NCBI RefSeq assembly: GCF_003703835.1
Contig: NZ_RDQR01000001.1
Location: 1-64,000 of the forward strand
DNA length: 64,000 nt
From: Auritidibacter ignavus
GTDB lineage: Bacteria; Actinomycetota; Actinomycetes; Actinomycetales; Micrococcaceae
Reading direction: 5' to 3'
The notes under the pieces are model-generated. The model saw only the letters and a list, made by a program, of their open reading frames with translations, ran no database searches and was not told where the DNA came from. The position numbers and the translations under genes were made by a program. This document shows positions 27,602-38,563 of the stretch, piece after piece (position 1 is the first letter of the stretch; every line of letters begins with the position of its first letter).

Positions 27602-28222
27602 TTACTGCTCGACGCCGCCACCACCGGATACGGAACCGGCACGTTCGGCGATGTGGTCGAAGAAACCGTATTCCAGGCCCTGCTCGGCGGTAAACCACAT
27701 GTCGCGTTCATTATCTTTGAGGATCCGTTCCACACTCTGGCCGGTCTGTTCTGCAGTCAGCTCGGCCATGACTTTCTTCATGTGCATGATCAGCTGGGCC
27801 TGAATGCGGATGTCAGACTCGGTACCACCGATACCGCCGGAGGGTTGGTGCATCAGAATGCGGGCGTGGGGGGTGGCGTAGCGCTTGCCCTTGGTCCCGG
27901 AAGAGAGCAGGAACTGTCCCATGGAGGCAGCCAAACCGGTTGCTACAGTCACCACGTCGTTGGGAATGTACTGCATGGTGTCGTAGATGGCCATCCCGGC
28001 CGTCACCGAGCCACCCGGGGAGTTAATGTAGAGGTAGATGTCGCTCCGGGGATCCTCTGCGGAGAGCAACAGCATTTGCGAGCAGATTGCGTTGGCGTTG
28101 TCATCGCGAACTTCAGACCCCAACCAGATGATGCGCTCTTTCAGCAAACGGTTGTAGATGTAGTCTTCACGTTCGGCCGGATCGACAGTGGCCATCCGTG
28201 GTGCGGGGGACGAATCTGTCAT
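27602..28222 (-). CDS. clpP1: ATP-dependent Clp protease proteolytic subunit 1
   Basis: This is the first ClpP paralogue, 206 residues, with Ser100 (GLAASMGQF), His125 (LMHQPSGG) and DNERDMWF near 170-180. The tail ends in a Gly-rich [10 protein letters not shown]. The ATG at 28222 lies 10 bases behind AGGAAGG; a TTG at 28243 would sit before that site and is rejected. In actinobacteria with two copies, the clpP1P2 operon is often induced by ClgR; I did not identify a ClgR box with confidence. A terminator separates it from tig upstream. Confidence 0.95.
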   Translation of the reverse strand: MTDSSPAPRMATVDPAEREDYIYNRLLKERIIWLGSEVRDDNANAICSQMLLLSAEDPRSDIYLYINSPGGSVTAGMAIYDTMQYIPNDVVTVATGLAASMGQFLLSSGTKGKRYATPHARILMHQPSGGIGGTESDIRIQAQLIMHMKKVMAELTAEQTGQSVERILKDNERDMWFTAEQGLEYGFFDHIAERAGSVSGGGGVEQ

Positions 28223-28367
28223 GGACGTCCTACCTTCCTTCAATGCTGACAGCTACCTCCACGGCAGCCTGGTTGAATCATCTTCGGGAAAAACACTACT
28301 GATGATCGGCTCGTTCTGGGGCCACAGCACACGGTATTTCGCTGTTGGCACGAGTCCGTCACATGCC

Positions 28368-28409
28368 ACGGGCCCGCCGGGGAGCAATTCTGCTCCTCAA
28401 CGGGCCCGT
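28368..28409 (-). terminator. Terminator behind tig
   Basis: A stem of ACGGGCCCG against CGGGCCCGT encloses a second hairpin GGAGCA/TGCTCC with a 4-base loop. It lies 17 bases past the tig stop and ends transcription before clpP1P2. Confidence 0.7.
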
Positions 28410-28425
28410 TCAGTATGGCTGAGTT

Positions 28426-29808
28426 TTATTTCTGCTCGTCGTCGGCTTCCTCGGTGGATTCGCTTGTTTCGTCCTCTTCGGTGGGCTCAGCGACCTCGTC
28501 CGCGTCATCGTCCTGTGGCTTAACGAAGGACGACAGGTCCACGGCGTTGCCCTTGGTGTCGGTCACCTCGGCGTATTCGAGGACCTTGGCCAGAGCCTTG
28601 CGACGACGCACCTCACCCATGATCATCGGCACCTGGTTGCCCTGATCCAGCATCTGCGCGAACTGGTTGGGGTCCATGCCGTATTGCTGAGCGGTGGTGA
28701 TAATGTATTCGATCAGCTCAGCCTGTTCGACGCCGATTTCTTCCTGATCGGCGACCTCATCGAGCACGATCTCGTTGACGAAGGCTTCGCGGAAGTTGTT
28801 CTCGACTTCTTCGCGGTGCTCCTCCGTGTCATGGTCATCTCCGGCAGAGTGACCGCCATCGTTGAAGTGCTGTTCCAGCTGTTCGGTAATGACCGACTCG
28901 GGCACGGGCACCTCGACCAGCTTCAGCAGTTCCTCCAGGACCTTGTCGCGGGCTTCAATCCCCTGGTTGGTCACGGCTTCGTCAGCAGCCTGCTTCTTGA
29001 GATCTTCCTTGAGTTCATCGAGAGTATCAAACTCGGAGGCCAGCTGTGCGAAGTCATCGTCAGCCTCGGGCAACTCGCGCTCCTTGACGGCGTTAAGCAC
29101 CACCTTGACGGTGGCAGCCTCACCGGAGTGCTCGCCGCCGGCCAGGGTGGTCTCGAACACGGCGTCTTCTCCGGCTGATAGACCGTCGAGTGCCTCGTCC
29201 ATACCCTCGAGCATGGTGCCAGAACCGATCTGGTAGGACAGGTCTTCGGCCTCATCAACCGTTTCACCGTCAATGCTGGCGGTCAAAGAGATCGTCACGA
29301 AATCGTCCTGCCCTGCCGGGCGATCGATGTCTTTCAGGGTGGCAAACCGTGCACGCAGGTCGTCCAGAGCCTTTTGCTCATCTTCTGCGCTGGGCTCAGC
29401 CGGGTCAACAGTGACCTTCAGGCCCTTATAGTCTGGCAGTTCAACCTTGGGCCGAATGTCCATTTCAGCGGTAAACTTCAGGGGCGCTTCGTCATCGCCG
29501 TCGGCTCCGGGAACGGCCTGGATATCCACCTCGGGGCGAGACAGTGGCACGACCTCAGCCTCGCGCAGACCCTGCTGGAAGAATGAGTCCAGGTTGTCGT
29601 TGACGGCCTGTTCGATCACCAGACCACGACCGAAGCGCTGGTCGATCAAACGCGGAGGAACCTTGCCCTTGCGGAAACCAGGGATCTGCACCTGATTGGC
29701 AATGCTCTTATACGCAACGTCAATACGGGGCTTGAGTTCTTCGTAAGGAACCTCAATCTCCAGCTTGACCCGAGTGGGGCTGAGATTCTCTGTTGTGGAC
29801 TTGACCAC
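28426..29808 (-). CDS. tig: Trigger factor
   Basis: Trigger factor binds the ribosome exit tunnel and folds new chains. The 460-residue product has the ribosome-binding domain (about 1-150) with the signature [13 protein letters not shown], an FKBP-like prolyl isomerase domain (about 160-245, with [17 protein letters not shown]), and the helical C-terminal arms. A very acidic C-terminal tail ([18 protein letters not shown]) is common in actinobacterial trigger factors. The GTG at 29808 follows CAGGAG by about six bases. The frame upstream runs into tRNA-Pro. Confidence 0.95.
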   Translation of the reverse strand: MVKSTTENLSPTRVKLEIEVPYEELKPRIDVAYKSIANQVQIPGFRKGKVPPRLIDQRFGRGLVIEQAVNDNLDSFFQQGLREAEVVPLSRPEVDIQAVPGADGDDEAPLKFTAEMDIRPKVELPDYKGLKVTVDPAEPSAEDEQKALDDLRARFATLKDIDRPAGQDDFVTISLTASIDGETVDEAEDLSYQIGSGTMLEGMDEALDGLSAGEDAVFETTLAGGEHSGEAATVKVVLNAVKERELPEADDDFAQLASEFDTLDELKEDLKKQAADEAVTNQGIEARDKVLEELLKLVEVPVPESVITEQLEQHFNDGGHSAGDDHDTEEHREEVENNFREAFVNEIVLDEVADQEEIGVEQAELIEYIITTAQQYGMDPNQFAQMLDQGNQVPMIMGEVRRRKALAKVLEYAEVTDTKGNAVDLSSFVKPQDDDADEVAEPTEEDETSESTEEADDEQK

Positions 29809-29874
29809 GTAGGACTCCTGATATCGATCGTGGATAAATGGAATTGTGTAGCGGTTAACGACGAACCGAAACTG

Positions 29875-29948
29875 TCGGGACGACAGGATTTGAACCTGCG
29901 ACCTCACGCTCCCAAAGCGCGCGCTCTACCAAGCTGAGCTACGTCCCG
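29875..29948 (-). tRNA. tRNA-Pro (anticodon TGG)
   Basis: This 74-base gene has acceptor CGGGACG against CGTCCCG, anticodon stem CGCGC/GCGTG and loop TTTGGGA, giving anticodon TGG with the usual G37. The T arm is CAGGTTCGAATCCTG. No CCA is encoded. It lies 66 bases before tig on the same strand. Confidence 0.95.
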
Positions 29949-30205
29949 AAATGCCCGGGCACAACACACCGTGTTGACTCCGACAACAGTGGCACCCTGA
30001 CGGTGAAACGATCCTTCACCGCACGTGGATTACTCCGCAGGACCGTTGACTGAATAACCATCACGCAGGCCTGGAGGCCACTAGGCACCCACGATATCTT
30101 AGTCTGTTTCGCGTCCAAAACGGAAATTTGGACTGAACACTTTTTTGCACTACACTCAAATTCGCTGTGCATTGCAGTGGTGATAACTACTCTGATGTGC
30201 ACTGC

Positions 30206-30279
30206 GGGGATGTAGCTCAATGGTAGAGCCTCTGCCTTCCAAGCAGATAGTGCGGGTTCGATTCCCGTCATCCCCTCCA
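30206..30279 (+). tRNA. tRNA-Gly (anticodon TCC)
   Basis: The acceptor GGGGATG pairs with CATCCCC. The D arm is GCTCAATGGTAGAGC, and the anticodon stem TCTGC/GCAGA holds loop CTTCCAA (anticodon TCC). The T arm is GCGGGTTCGATTCCCGT. CCA is encoded at 30277-30279, unlike the neighbouring tRNAs. The 229 bases from here to lipA show nothing clear. Confidence 0.95.
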
Positions 30280-30508
30280 CAACGGCTTTGATCCGCCCAG
30301 CCCCGGTAGTTCATTGAGGTATGCACACAGAGGGCTCGCGGCCTTTTTCACCTGGGTTCCTCGCCCTCGTCCTCCGTTGAATAAGCAACGGTTGGCAACC
30401 CGGTTAGCAATGCTTGCGAGGAATTATCGCGCCCACACTTCATCGGAGCGGAAGCTGTGGTGTCCCGCGCCAAACATCAGGACACTCTCTCGCTCGTCCG
30501 TTGCGGGT

Positions 30509-31612
30509 CTAGGCCACCGGCAACTGGGTGCGGTCACCGGGCTGGTGTGCCGGCAAAGCCGGTTCGTCCGGGTTGTCGTCGACGGCACCGCGGGCCTTGA
30601 GACGTTGCACCACAGTGGCAGCTTCCTGACGGGTCGAGCCCTCAGCTGCTTCCTTCAGATGAGCGAACTCGGCAGGGATCTGCCGACCCAGCGCGTTCAT
30701 GGCCTCAACGTAGAGCTTGCCGGAACGGTAGGAAGACCGCACCAACGGCCCTGACATGCAGGCCTTGACACCACGCTCGTAGGCGAAGTCACGCAACCGG
30801 AGGAACTCTTGGGGCTTGACCCAGCGGTCGACCGGCTGGTGTAGCGGCGAGGGTCGCATGTACTGGGTGATGGTCAAAATGTGGGTTCCGGCATCGACCA
30901 GATCGCCAATGGTTTCTTCAATTTCTTCGGTGGTCTCTCCCATGCCGAGAATCAGGTTGGATTTGGTGACCAGTCCTGCGTCGCGGGCTTTACTGAGTGC
31001 ACCCAAGGATTTCTCATACCGAAAGGCGGGACGAATAATCTTCATCAACCGCGGAACAGTCTCGATGTTGTGGGCAAAGACCTGGGGCTGAGCGTCGAAG
31101 ACCATCTGCAACGGGCGGTCTCCCCCGCGGAAGTCATCGACCAGCAGCTCCACCCCGGTGCCTTCGCCACGACGATGAATGGCACGGCAGGTTTCAGCAT
31201 ACAGCCAGGCGGCACCGTCTTCGAGGTCGTCGCGGGCCACACCGGTCACCGTCACATAGCGTAGCCCGAGTTCCGACACCGAGTCAGCCACACGTTCGGG
31301 CTCTTCTTGGTCGTACTCCCCCGGCTTACCGGTGGCGATGTCGCAGAAGCTACACCGGCGGGTGCACACCGCCCCACCGATTAAGAACGAGGCTTCCCGG
31401 TCTTCCCAGCACTCGTAAATGTTGGGGCAGTTGGCTTCCGCGCAGACAGTGTTCAGAGACTGCTTGCGGACTTGCTCACGCATGTTCCGGTATTCCGGCC
31501 CAACTGTGGCTTGGGTTTTCAACCAGTCGGGTCGATCCTCGCGAGGTACTTGAGCGTTTCGCGCCTCGATGCGCAATAGCTTGCGTCCTTCTACTTTCGG
31601 CAAGGTCGACAT
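30509..31612 (-). CDS. lipA: Lipoyl synthase
   Basis: LipA is a radical-SAM enzyme that inserts two sulfurs into octanoyl groups bound to lipoyl domains. The 367-residue product has the auxiliary cluster motif Cys57, Cys62, Cys68 ([13 protein letters not shown]) and the SAM cluster CxxxCxxC at Cys83, Cys87, Cys90 (CTRRCSFC). MGETTEEI and the terminal RSSY motif (LVRSSYRSG) are also present. A disordered tail of about 40 residues follows the conserved core. It lies 35 bases after lipB in a lipB-lipA operon. Confidence 0.96.
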   Translation of the reverse strand: MSTLPKVEGRKLLRIEARNAQVPREDRPDWLKTQATVGPEYRNMREQVRKQSLNTVCAEANCPNIYECWEDREASFLIGGAVCTRRCSFCDIATGKPGEYDQEEPERVADSVSELGLRYVTVTGVARDDLEDGAAWLYAETCRAIHRRGEGTGVELLVDDFRGGDRPLQMVFDAQPQVFAHNIETVPRLMKIIRPAFRYEKSLGALSKARDAGLVTKSNLILGMGETTEEIEETIGDLVDAGTHILTITQYMRPSPLHQPVDRWVKPQEFLRLRDFAYERGVKACMSGPLVRSSYRSGKLYVEAMNALGRQIPAEFAHLKEAAEGSTRQEAATVVQRLKARGAVDDNPDEPALPAHQPGDRTQLPVA

Positions 31613-31647
31613 GTCAGGTGTTCCTCTCCTTGTGAGACGAGATCGGA

Positions 31648-32334
31648 TCAGCTGTGGTGTGGCTGAAGACTCTGGTCCGTTTCTGCGGTGGTGGAGTAGA
31701 TCGGATCAATCAGTGGGGTCAATCGTTCGGTGAGCTCCGCGACCAGCGGATCAACCAGATCAGCGACCGCAAGGTCGGTGACGCCTTCTTCTGCCATCGA
31801 GGTCACCGCAGCGTCATTGATGCCACACGGGATAATCCCAGTGAACGATGTATTGGGGTCGGTCGTGACGTTGAGCGAAATACCGTGCATGGTCGCCCCG
31901 CGCGAAATCTTCAGGCCAATGGCCGAGATCTTCCGGTCGGGGTTGCGCAACCAGACTCCGGCCCGGTCCTGGATGCGTTCTACCGGCAAGTCGTAGTGTT
32001 CACCCAGCACGGTGAGCACGGAGGCTTCCACACTGCGGATGTAGCGCAATGTGTCGATGGGCTCGGCAAGCTTGACGATCGGGTACACAATGAGCTGTCC
32101 GGGCCCGTGCCAGGTCACCGATCCGGCACGGTCCGTCTCAATCACCGGAATCTCATCGGAGATAATGTCGACAGCCTTGGTGTTCCGTCCGGCCGTGTAG
32201 GTGGATTCGGCCTGCCAGATCAGTAGCGTTGATTCTTCTCGGCCTTCAGAGACAGCCCGGTGAATTTCACGTTGGCGCTGGTCCATGGTCGCATAGCTCT
32301 GTAGACCGTTGTCGAGTTCGTTGAGAATGCGCAT
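31648..32334 (-). CDS. lipB: Octanoyl-[acyl-carrier-protein]:protein octanoyltransferase
   Basis: LipB moves octanoate from acyl carrier protein to lipoyl domains, the step before LipA. The 228-residue product has [11 protein letters not shown] at 43-53, [13 protein letters not shown] at 69-81, the catalytic Lys142 in [10 protein letters not shown], and Cys170 in GIIPCGI. The ATG at 32334 stands behind GAGGGG. It is divergent from nothing close; nei lies 74 bases upstream on the same strand. Confidence 0.95.
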   Translation of the reverse strand: MRILNELDNGLQSYATMDQRQREIHRAVSEGREESTLLIWQAESTYTAGRNTKAVDIISDEIPVIETDRAGSVTWHGPGQLIVYPIVKLAEPIDTLRYIRSVEASVLTVLGEHYDLPVERIQDRAGVWLRNPDRKISAIGLKISRGATMHGISLNVTTDPNTSFTGIIPCGINDAAVTSMAEEGVTDLAVADLVDPLVAELTERLTPLIDPIYSTTAETDQSLQPHHS

Positions 32335-32408
32335 GCAATCCCCTCAATCCTGCGCGATGAAAGTACATCCATTAAACCAGATGACTTCGGTTGATGACGC
32401 AAATTATC

Positions 32409-33299
32409 TTATCCCTGACAGCGGGTGCACCAGTACAGTTTTCGTTGGTGCATCGATTCCACGACAATGTTCTGTGTGCCACAGACCCGGCATGGCTCGT
32501 TCTGTCGTTGATAGACGTAATAGGCGTGCTCGGGCCAGGCATCGTTCAGAGCGATTCCGGGACGATCTTCGGCCCGGGTGGTGATAATCTTTCCGGTCGC
32601 GACACCACGACGCATCAGTCGCACTTCATCCTCCCACAGCTGGTGCAGCTGTTCCGCGCCGAGTTGTCGCGACGGGGTGTGCGGGTTGATGCCGGTGCGA
32701 AAGAGCCCTTCGGCCCGGTAGATATTGCCGATTCCACCAATGATTTTCTGGTCCATCAGCACCTCCCCGATGGGACGTCGGGTGGCCAGCGCTCGGTCGA
32801 TAAACCGTTGCGGGTCGGCATCACGTCGCAAGGGGTCAGGTCCAATACTGGCCACCACGTCGCCAGCTTCATCCACGGTGAGCACCCGGACCACAGAGGC
32901 ACCGATGAGATCAGCCCACCCGTGGTCGGAGACGATCCTGACCCGAGTGGTGGGTTTGGGCTCTGGCGGATCGACCGGGTTGGTGCTCAGCTGCAAGGAG
33001 TGCTGCTCACGTTCGCCGATCTTGCGTGGAGCTCCGATCGAGGACACGGTGGCCACATGCTCGTCACCACCGAAGGTCCAGGCCCCGTACATGCCCAAAT
33101 GCACGTTGAGGATCAGCTCGTGGTCAAAGACGAGGAAAAAATGTTTCCCGTAGGCTTCAGCCCGCGTAGCCCGCCGCCCGTCTAGCCGGGCGGCGCCGGC
33201 ACTGAACCGTCCTTGCGGAGAGGTGATGCGTAACGGTTGGTCGGTAAAGACCTCGGAGAAATATCGGGCCAACCGGTGGATGGAGTGTCCTTCAGGCAT
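32409..33299 (-). CDS. nei: Fpg/Nei family DNA glycosylase (Nei1-like)
   Basis: This bifunctional glycosylase/AP lyase removes oxidised bases. The 296-residue product begins MPEGHSIHRLAR, with Pro2 the Schiff-base nucleophile and Glu3 the acid; PEGH, not PELP, marks the Nei group. Lys52 (GKHFF) is the turn lysine. A helix-two-turn-helix containing IGGIGNIYRAEGLF lies near 185-200, and the zinc finger has Cys270, Cys273, Cys291 and Cys294. It follows rpiB by 11 bases, the Rv2465c-Rv2464c arrangement recalled from M. tuberculosis. Confidence 0.93.
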   Translation of the reverse strand: MPEGHSIHRLARYFSEVFTDQPLRITSPQGRFSAGAARLDGRRATRAEAYGKHFFLVFDHELILNVHLGMYGAWTFGGDEHVATVSSIGAPRKIGEREQHSLQLSTNPVDPPEPKPTTRVRIVSDHGWADLIGASVVRVLTVDEAGDVVASIGPDPLRRDADPQRFIDRALATRRPIGEVLMDQKIIGGIGNIYRAEGLFRTGINPHTPSRQLGAEQLHQLWEDEVRLMRRGVATGKIITTRAEDRPGIALNDAWPEHAYYVYQRQNEPCRVCGTQNIVVESMHQRKLYWCTRCQG

Positions 33300-33310
33300 C
33301 AGCTACGTCG

Positions 33311-33814
33311 TTACGCGTCCAACCCGTCGGTGCCCAGTTCGAAACCTTCGATCTCACCGCGCTGTTCGAACTCGGCAACCTGGTCAATGCGGCGCTGGTG
33401 ACGTTCTTCACCGCTAAACGGTGTCTCTAAGAATGCGGTCACAATTTCCAAGGCTTCCTCGGCTGCGTGCTGGCGCCCCCCGATAGCGATGAGCTGAGCG
33501 TCATTGTGTTCACGGGCCAGGTGGGCGGTGGCTACTGACCAGGCCAGGGCAGCTCGGATACCGGGGACTTTATTAGCAGCAATTTGTTCACCATTGCCGG
33601 ACCCACCCAGCACAATACCCAAGGAGTCCATTCCGGCTGCACGTTCCCGGGCGACTGCGAGCGCGGCGTTGATGCAGAATGACGGGTAATCATCGTCGGG
33701 GTCATAGGCCTGAGGCCCGTGGTCCAACACGTCGTATCCGGAATCAGTCAGGTGATCAATGAAGTAGTGGGCCAAATCCAGCCCGGCATGATCGGTGGCA
33801 ATGTGCACACGCAT
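33311..33814 (-). CDS. rpiB: Ribose-5-phosphate isomerase B
   Basis: RpiB interconverts ribose-5-phosphate and ribulose-5-phosphate. The 167-residue product has VHIATDHAGLDL at the start and the loop GGSGNGEQIAANK at 70-82. As in the mycobacterial type, Glu76 replaces the cysteine base of the E. coli enzyme. NDAQLIAIGGRQHA follows near 104-117. The tail of about 15 residues is acidic. Upstream, 233 bases separate it from the divergent pepN and contain no other gene. Confidence 0.94.
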   Translation of the reverse strand: MRVHIATDHAGLDLAHYFIDHLTDSGYDVLDHGPQAYDPDDDYPSFCINAALAVARERAAGMDSLGIVLGGSGNGEQIAANKVPGIRAALAWSVATAHLAREHNDAQLIAIGGRQHAAEEALEIVTAFLETPFSGEERHQRRIDQVAEFEQRGEIEGFELGTDGLDA

Positions 33815-34047
33815 GGCGTTGGTCTCCCCTTGGTGTTGCTGCGGTCGATGACGGTGTGAGCCTCACCTTCACCCTACCGCAAACCCTCTCACCGCGGAGC
33901 ACCGGCTGACGAGCCAGCTATCCAACGGTGAGTCTGCTGTGGCAGACAAGAAACGCACAGAAAGTGACACAATGGGGAACAGACCAAGAGACGACCGGAC
34001 TTCGAATCCGATCAACCCGAGACGTCCAGCGAGGTGTTTTGTAGAGG

Positions 34048-36747
34048 ATGACCACATCACAGTTGCTCAATATCACGGCCACCGAAGCACAAGCGCGGGC
34101 CACCGCGTTCGATGTCGAGTCGTACCAGGTTGAGCTGGATCTCTCGTGGGACGGTGAAGTGTTCGGGTCTCGTACCGAGGTGCACTTTACCGCTGCGGAC
34201 CGCGCCAGTATCGCCCCGGAATACAGTTTCATCGACTTTGTTGGGGACTCGTTGCGCGAGGTGAGTCTGAACGGCATCAACCTACCCACCGACGAGTATC
34301 ACGGCGCTCGTATTGCCCTGCCGGTCGAGCATCTCGCCGATACCAACGTGCTGGTCGTCGATGCTGTGGCCCGCTATACCAATACCGGTGAGGGACTACA
34401 CCGCTTTGTGGATCCGGTCGATAACGAGACCTACCTGTATTCGCAGTTCGAGGTGCCCGACTCGCGCCGGGTGTTCACGGTCTTTGAACAACCCGATCTG
34501 AAAGCCACCTTCCAGTTCACGGTCATCGCCCCGGACCACTGGACCGTGATCTCCAACCAACCCACCCCGGATCCGATTCCTCTGGAATTATTAGCCGGAG
34601 CCGGTGTGACCGGTCGCCGGGACGACACAGCACACCACAGCCGGGGGCATCTGGCTCGCTGGGAATTCACACCCACGCCACGACTGTCTTCATATGTGAC
34701 CGCGCTGATTGCCGGCCCCTACTATTCGGTGCACTCCACAGCCACCTCCACCACCGGCCGAGAGATTCCGCTGGGACTGTACTGCCGGGCTTCGATTGCC
34801 GAGTATTTGGACGGTGACAACCTCTTTGAAATCACCCGGCAAGGTTTCGACTTCTTTGAGCACGAATTCAATACGCCCTACCCGTTTGAAAAATATGATC
34901 AGCTATTTGTCCCAGAGTTCAATGCCGGGGCGATGGAAAATGCCGGCGCCGTGACATTCTTGGAGGACTATGTCTTCCGTGGCCCGGTGGCCGAACAGCT
35001 GGTCGAACGACGGGCCATCACGATCCTGCACGAGATGGCCCACATGTGGTTCGGCGACTTGGTGACCATGCGCTGGTGGAATGATCTGTGGCTGAATGAG
35101 TCCTTCGCCGAGTTCGTCTCCCACGTCGCAGCGGTGCAGAACACCCGGTTTGATCAAGCCTGGACCACCTTTTCCGCGGTCGAGAAAACCTGGGCCTACC
35201 GCCAGGACCAGCTCAGCACCACGCATCCGATTGTGGCCGATATCAGGGACCTGAATGACGTGCTGGTGAATTTCGATGGCATCACCTATGCCAAGGGTGC
35301 CTCGGTGCTCCGGCAACTGGTGGCCTATGTAGGTCACGACGCATTTGTGGAAGGTGTGCGTCGTTATTTCCATACTCATGCCTATGGCAATACGGCGCTG
35401 AAAGATCTCCTCGGTGAACTGCAGCTGGCCTCGGGCCGTGACCTGGCCGAGTGGTCCGAGCTGTGGCTGAGGAGCTCTGGGATCAACACGCTCGAGCCAC
35501 AGCTACAGCTTGCCGAGGACGGTGAGACGATCTCCTGTTTGCAGATCCTGCAGTCGTCTCAGCACAGTGAAACGCCATTGCGTCCCCACCGGGCGGTGGT
35601 GGGCTGCTACCGGAACGACCCGGCCCACCCCGAACGGCTGATTCGGGCCGAACGGATCGAGCTCGACATCACCGGTGAGACCACCGAGGTCCACGTACCG
35701 GCCGGCACGAAGGTCCCGGACATTCTGCTAGTCAATGATGAAGACCTGACCTATGCGAAGGTGGTGCTGGACCCGGATTCCGCGCGCACCACCATCGACC
35801 GGCTGTCGGATGTGGCAGATTCCGGAGCTCGTGCGGTGCTCTGGGGTGCATTGTGGCACATGACCCGTGATGGAGTGCTCTCGGCCTCGGCGTTTATTAG
35901 TACCTTGCTGAAGCATCTGGGTGCAGAGACCCACTCGAGTTTGATCTTCACTCTGATCCGTCAGCTCAATACCGCACTGAATCGATATGTTCCGGCCAGC
36001 CATCAGCCCCAGATCCGGCACACGGTCGCCGAGAAGCTCTGGGAGCTGGCCACCGCGGCACCGGCCGGCAGTGATACCCAGCTCCAGTTCTTCAAGGCGT
36101 TCATTCTCCATGCCCGCCACCACCAGCTCGAGATCCTCTCCGAGGTGCTCAGCTATGGTGCTCACGGTCAGGATCCGCGGTTGCCCGGGCTGGTGCTCTC
36201 CGACGAACTGCGCTGGGATGCGCTGACCTCGCTGGTAGCCGGTGGCTACGCCGGGGTGACGGAGATCGAGGCAGCGGCTCAGGCCGATACCACGGCCACG
36301 GGAGCGTTGTCTCGTCATAAGGCCATGGCAGCCCGGCCCGAAGCACAAGCCAAAGCTGACACCTGGAGCCGGCTGGTGGAGGCTGATATGTCCAATACCA
36401 CCCAGCGCCAAACCATTATTGGTTTCAACCGGGTCCACGACCGTGCAGTGCTGGAACCGTTCATTGACCAGTACTTCGAGGTCATCGACACCGTCTGGGG
36501 CCAGCGCTCGCACGAGATGGCCGAAACGTTCGCCGAAGGCCTCTTCCCCGGCTGGGATGTCTCCGAATCCACTCTCGAGAAGGCCTCGACCGTCCTGGCA
36601 TCTACCAACCATTCTGCGCTGCAACGAGTTCTGGCAGAAAACCGCGATGATCTGATCCGGTCCCTGAGGGCCCAACGAGCCTTTGAAACGACACCGTCTG
36701 GCAATCACCGCAGCACCGGTAGCACGAACGAGACGAACGACGCATGA
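34048..36747 (+). CDS. pepN: Aminopeptidase N (M1 family)
   Basis: This zinc aminopeptidase trims N-terminal residues from peptides, finishing Clp and other proteolysis. The 899-residue product has the substrate-binding GAMEN at 294-298, the zinc site HEMAH at 328-332 with Glu351 in NESFAEF, and a downstream [11 protein letters not shown]. The C-terminal 400 residues are the helical ERAP1-like domain. There is no signal peptide, so it is cytoplasmic. The ATG at 34048 has GAGG directly before it, an unusually tight spacing. Its stop overlaps the next start by four bases (ATGA), so both products are translationally coupled. Confidence 0.94.
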   Translation: MTTSQLLNITATEAQARATAFDVESYQVELDLSWDGEVFGSRTEVHFTAADRASIAPEYSFIDFVGDSLREVSLNGINLPTDEYHGARIALPVEHLADTNVLVVDAVARYTNTGEGLHRFVDPVDNETYLYSQFEVPDSRRVFTVFEQPDLKATFQFTVIAPDHWTVISNQPTPDPIPLELLAGAGVTGRRDDTAHHSRGHLARWEFTPTPRLSSYVTALIAGPYYSVHSTATSTTGREIPLGLYCRASIAEYLDGDNLFEITRQGFDFFEHEFNTPYPFEKYDQLFVPEFNAGAMENAGAVTFLEDYVFRGPVAEQLVERRAITILHEMAHMWFGDLVTMRWWNDLWLNESFAEFVSHVAAVQNTRFDQAWTTFSAVEKTWAYRQDQLSTTHPIVADIRDLNDVLVNFDGITYAKGASVLRQLVAYVGHDAFVEGVRRYFHTHAYGNTALKDLLGELQLASGRDLAEWSELWLRSSGINTLEPQLQLAEDGETISCLQILQSSQHSETPLRPHRAVVGCYRNDPAHPERLIRAERIELDITGETTEVHVPAGTKVPDILLVNDEDLTYAKVVLDPDSARTTIDRLSDVADSGARAVLWGALWHMTRDGVLSASAFISTLLKHLGAETHSSLIFTLIRQLNTALNRYVPASHQPQIRHTVAEKLWELATAAPAGSDTQLQFFKAFILHARHHQLEILSEVLSYGAHGQDPRLPGLVLSDELRWDALTSLVAGGYAGVTEIEAAAQADTTATGALSRHKAMAARPEAQAKADTWSRLVEADMSNTTQRQTIIGFNRVHDRAVLEPFIDQYFEVIDTVWGQRSHEMAETFAEGLFPGWDVSESTLEKASTVLASTNHSALQRVLAENRDDLIRSLRAQRAFETTPSGNHRSTGSTNETNDA

Positions 36748-37712
36748 TGGAACACACCTTTCAGTTACGCGCCGAATGGTCGAGCCGTGACACCCCGCAC
36801 CCGAAGCGGGGGTTCACCCGAGATATCCTCATCCAGGCCGATGGGCCCGGTGAACTGCAGGGCTCAGCGGCCAGAGCGTTTCATGGTGACACCTCCCGGT
36901 GGAATCCGGAGCAGTTATTGCTGGCGGCTCTGGCCGAGTGCCATATTCTGTCGTACTTATTCGTGGCAGGCCAAGAAAAATTGGCGGTCTCCCACATCGA
37001 GGTCGGTGGCGAGCTACTGCTCTCGCACGACCTGAAAGAGGGCGGACACGTCGCCAGTGCGGTGTTACGCCCCCAGGTGTGGCTGGATGAGGCGACTCAT
37101 GACCAGGACCCCCAGGCCTACCAGCGGGCCGGAGAGTTGCACGAGACAGCTCATCAACAGTGTTTCGTCGCCCGGTCGGTGAATTTTCCGGTGGCCATCA
37201 AGCCGGTGACCACCGGAGAACCTAAGCGAAAGTCACCTCAGTTCACCACCCGCCTGGGTGCTCCGATTGCACTGCGACCGCCCCGACCGGCCAAAAAACC
37301 CGTGTCGGTCACCGGTGCCACCGGTTCCCCGGCAGTGGAACAGCGTAGCTTCTACGACCAGGTGGGCGGACACGAAACCTTCGCGAAACTGGCGCGGGTG
37401 TTCTACGAGCAGGTCGCCACGGACCCGGAGTTCCGTGCCCTGTATCCCGAGGAAGACCTGGGTCCTGCAGAAGCTCGACTGCGCATGTTTCTGGAACAGT
37501 ACTGGGGTGGGCCCACCACTTATTCCCAGCAACGTGGCCACCCGCGGTTGCGGAAGCGCCACATGCCCTTCGAGATCGGGCCCCAAGAACGGGATACCTG
37601 GTTGAAATACATGAAGGTCGCGGTGAAGTCCTTAGACCTTGCTCCCCTGCAGGAAGAGACCCTGTGGGATTACCTCGAGCGCGCCGCCCACGCGATGCAG
37701 AACCGGTCTTAG
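36744..37712 (+). CDS. OsmC-like peroxiredoxin fused to a group II truncated haemoglobin
   Basis: The 322-residue product combines two proteins. Residues 1-155 form an OsmC-like domain with both redox cysteines, Cys66 ([10 protein letters not shown]) and Cys140 ([15 protein letters not shown]). Residues 156-200 are a Pro- and Lys-rich linker. Residues 201-320 form a trHbO globin very like M. tuberculosis GlbO: Tyr221 (B10), Tyr234 (CD1, LYPEEDL), [20 protein letters not shown], proximal His273 (RHMPFEI) and Trp286 (G8). The frame is continuous, with no stop or shift. It is coupled to pepN by an ATGA overlap; in mycobacteria glbO lies near pepN as a separate gene. A role in peroxide, organic peroxide or NO defence is likely but inferred. 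Confidence 0.92.
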   Translation: MMEHTFQLRAEWSSRDTPHPKRGFTRDILIQADGPGELQGSAARAFHGDTSRWNPEQLLLAALAECHILSYLFVAGQEKLAVSHIEVGGELLLSHDLKEGGHVASAVLRPQVWLDEATHDQDPQAYQRAGELHETAHQQCFVARSVNFPVAIKPVTTGEPKRKSPQFTTRLGAPIALRPPRPAKKPVSVTGATGSPAVEQRSFYDQVGGHETFAKLARVFYEQVATDPEFRALYPEEDLGPAEARLRMFLEQYWGGPTTYSQQRGHPRLRKRHMPFEIGPQERDTWLKYMKVAVKSLDLAPLQEETLWDYLERAAHAMQNRS

Positions 37713-37745
37713 CCACGCACGTCCTGTCAGTCCAGGCACACGACG

Positions 37746-38495
37746 CTAGACCAGGTGGCGGAGGACCCGAGCCACCGTGCGGTCCGGGGCCAGCGCACGG
37801 AGTTTCCGGAATGCCATATCGGGCAGTGAGACTCCGTAGTGGATGGTGGCCCGTTGCCATTGGTTGCGCGGATGCACCGCGGTGTAGATCTTTTCGGCGA
37901 CGTCTCGCGGGGTAATCCGCACCCCCAGCGTGCGGATGGATTTGGCGCTCACCTCAGCCAGTGCCGTCTTGGCCCACAGCGGCATGACATCGATGACTCG
38001 AATATCATCGTGTTTCCATTCCAGCCCGAGTCCTTCGGTCAATCCTTTGACGTAGAATTTCGTGGCCGAATACACCAGCACATCGGGTTGACCGTAAATC
38101 GCCGATGCCGAACACATATTCACCAGGGTGGAGCCGGGTGTGGCCTTCAAATACGGGTGTGCTGCCCGGGCACCGTAGGTTGGTCCGGCGCAGTTGACCT
38201 CAATCGTGTTCAGAATTCGGGCGGGGTCTTGGCGAGCCAGAGCACCGTCAATGATCACGCCGGCGTTATTGTCGAGCACATCGAGCCGTCCCCCGGTGTG
38301 CGAGGTGAATTCAGCCAGTGCTGTATCCCACTGCTGTGGGTCGGTGACATCCAAGTGCCCGGTGATCAGGTGTGGATGTCCGTAGGGAATCTCGTTGACG
38401 TCATAGGCTCCCACGAGCCATCCAGCGGATAAGAATTTTTGTGCGGTGGCCCGGCCAATTCCTGTGGCTGCTCCAGAAATGAAAATTGCCCTCAT
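37746..38495 (-). CDS. Short-chain dehydrogenase/reductase
   Basis: The 249-residue SDR has the nucleotide motif SGAATGIG at 7-14, NNAG at 76-79, Asn101, Ser129 or Ser131, and the catalytic Tyr142 and Lys146 in YSATK. Asp32 at the end of the second strand (GAYDVNE) suggests NAD rather than NADP. The substrate is not evident. It converges on the OsmC-globin gene, with 33 bases between the stops and no clear terminator. Confidence 0.85.
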   Translation of the reverse strand: MRAIFISGAATGIGRATAQKFLSAGWLVGAYDVNEIPYGHPHLITGHLDVTDPQQWDTALAEFTSHTGGRLDVLDNNAGVIIDGALARQDPARILNTIEVNCAGPTYGARAAHPYLKATPGSTLVNMCSASAIYGQPDVLVYSATKFYVKGLTEGLGLEWKHDDIRVIDVMPLWAKTALAEVSAKSIRTLGVRITPRDVAEKIYTAVHPRNQWQRATIHYGVSLPDMAFRKLRALAPDRTVARVLRHLV

Positions 38496-38563
38496 GCGGT
38501 CACTCTAAAGGACCAGCACGCCACTGAATAGAGATCACTGGTAGCGCACCGTACTCGAGGCCG

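Noticed and set aside
35728-36708. 326-codon open frame on the minus strand inside pepN
   Set aside because: It lies wholly antisense to a well-supported M1 aminopeptidase, has no family resemblance and no ribosome site. Long antisense frames are common in GC-rich DNA.
35728-36747. Second enzyme fused at the C-terminus of PepN
   Set aside because: The region is the ordinary helical ERAP1-like domain of M1 aminopeptidases, not a separate catalytic domain.
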